IMG/VR virus record: IMGVR_UViG_3300043411_001841 | Span: 1-32,566 of that record | Reading direction: 5' to 3' (one strand) | DNA from: a virus | Length of the DNA: 32,566 nucleotides | Part shown: positions 32,558-32,566 of the stretch, one piece after another | Numbering within the stretch: the first letter of the stretch is position 1 | How the letters are laid out: every line of letters begins with the position of its first letter | Made by a program: the position numbers and the translations under genes | The notes under the pieces: generated by a model | Databases searched by the model: none | Told to the model about the DNA's origin: nothing | Seen by the model: the letters and a program-made list of their open reading frames with translations, nothing else

Positions 32558-32566
32558 CTTCAATTT
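32440..32566. repeat. Terminal direct repeat, right copy (circular contig overlap)
   Basis: Identical to bases 1-127. It contains the start of the RusA-like gene, which is therefore split at the left end of the window but complete here. Confidence 0.95.

Noticed and set aside
1-32566. CRISPR array or prophage integration module
   Set aside because: No regularly spaced repeats with spacers, and no integrase or att-like site was seen.

Overview
The window is an essentially complete genome of a small tailed phage, most likely a podovirus, with an AT-rich genome and probably a diderm (Gram-negative-type) host. Evidence: a contiguous rightward module of terminase small and large subunits, portal, scaffold, major capsid protein, connector, beta-propeller nozzle and glycine-zipper internal (ejection) proteins; no tape-measure, sheath or major tail-tube gene; and a lipoprotein/membrane protein pair that looks like spanins. 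The first and last 127 bases are identical (1-127 = 32440-32566) and lie inside coding sequence, so the contig closes into a circular map of 32,439 bp. The host species cannot be named from the sequence.

Layout. (1) 3463 leftward to 105, continuing across the circular junction from 32557 to 31228: a leftward operon of ERF single-strand annealing protein, a CsrA-like small protein, a small protein with an SSB-type acidic tail, two small basic/DNA-binding-like proteins, an HNH homing endonuclease, a hypothetical protein, a RusA-like resolvase, an amidase endolysin and a final small ORF. It is a recombination-plus-endolysin operon; no DNA polymerase, helicase or primase is visible, so replication probably uses the host replisome. 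(2) 3464-4457: about 1 kb with no gene, ending in a strong intrinsic terminator and full of short inverted repeats; it is a candidate large structured RNA. (3) 4681-6597: a leftward three-gene cassette (LuxR-type HTH, ParB/Srx-domain protein, glycosyltransferase with a DDD motif) that resembles phage DNA-base glycosylation modules. (4) 6603-6637: a 9-bp inverted repeat lying between divergent transcripts. (5) 6656-31187: one long rightward virion and lysis operon, mostly linked by TAATG or ATGA overlaps.

Mobile elements are dense: an HNH gene, a LAGLIDADG gene inside a group I intron that splits the major capsid gene at codon 14, and three free-standing GIY-YIG genes wedged between virion genes. 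The intron has a recognisable core (P1, P2, P5, P7, P9 and P10 can be drawn by eye) and its splice restores a normal capsid N terminus. Two of the endonuclease genes have inverted repeats at their 5' ends that could control translation.

Lysis appears split: the amidase is leftward with the recombination genes, whereas holin-like and spanin-like proteins lie at the end of the rightward virion operon, followed by an exported two-domain Lcl/DUF1566 protein of unknown role. The most notable leads are the structured gene-free region, the LuxR-ParB-glycosyltransferase cassette, the split capsid gene and the exported Lcl protein.
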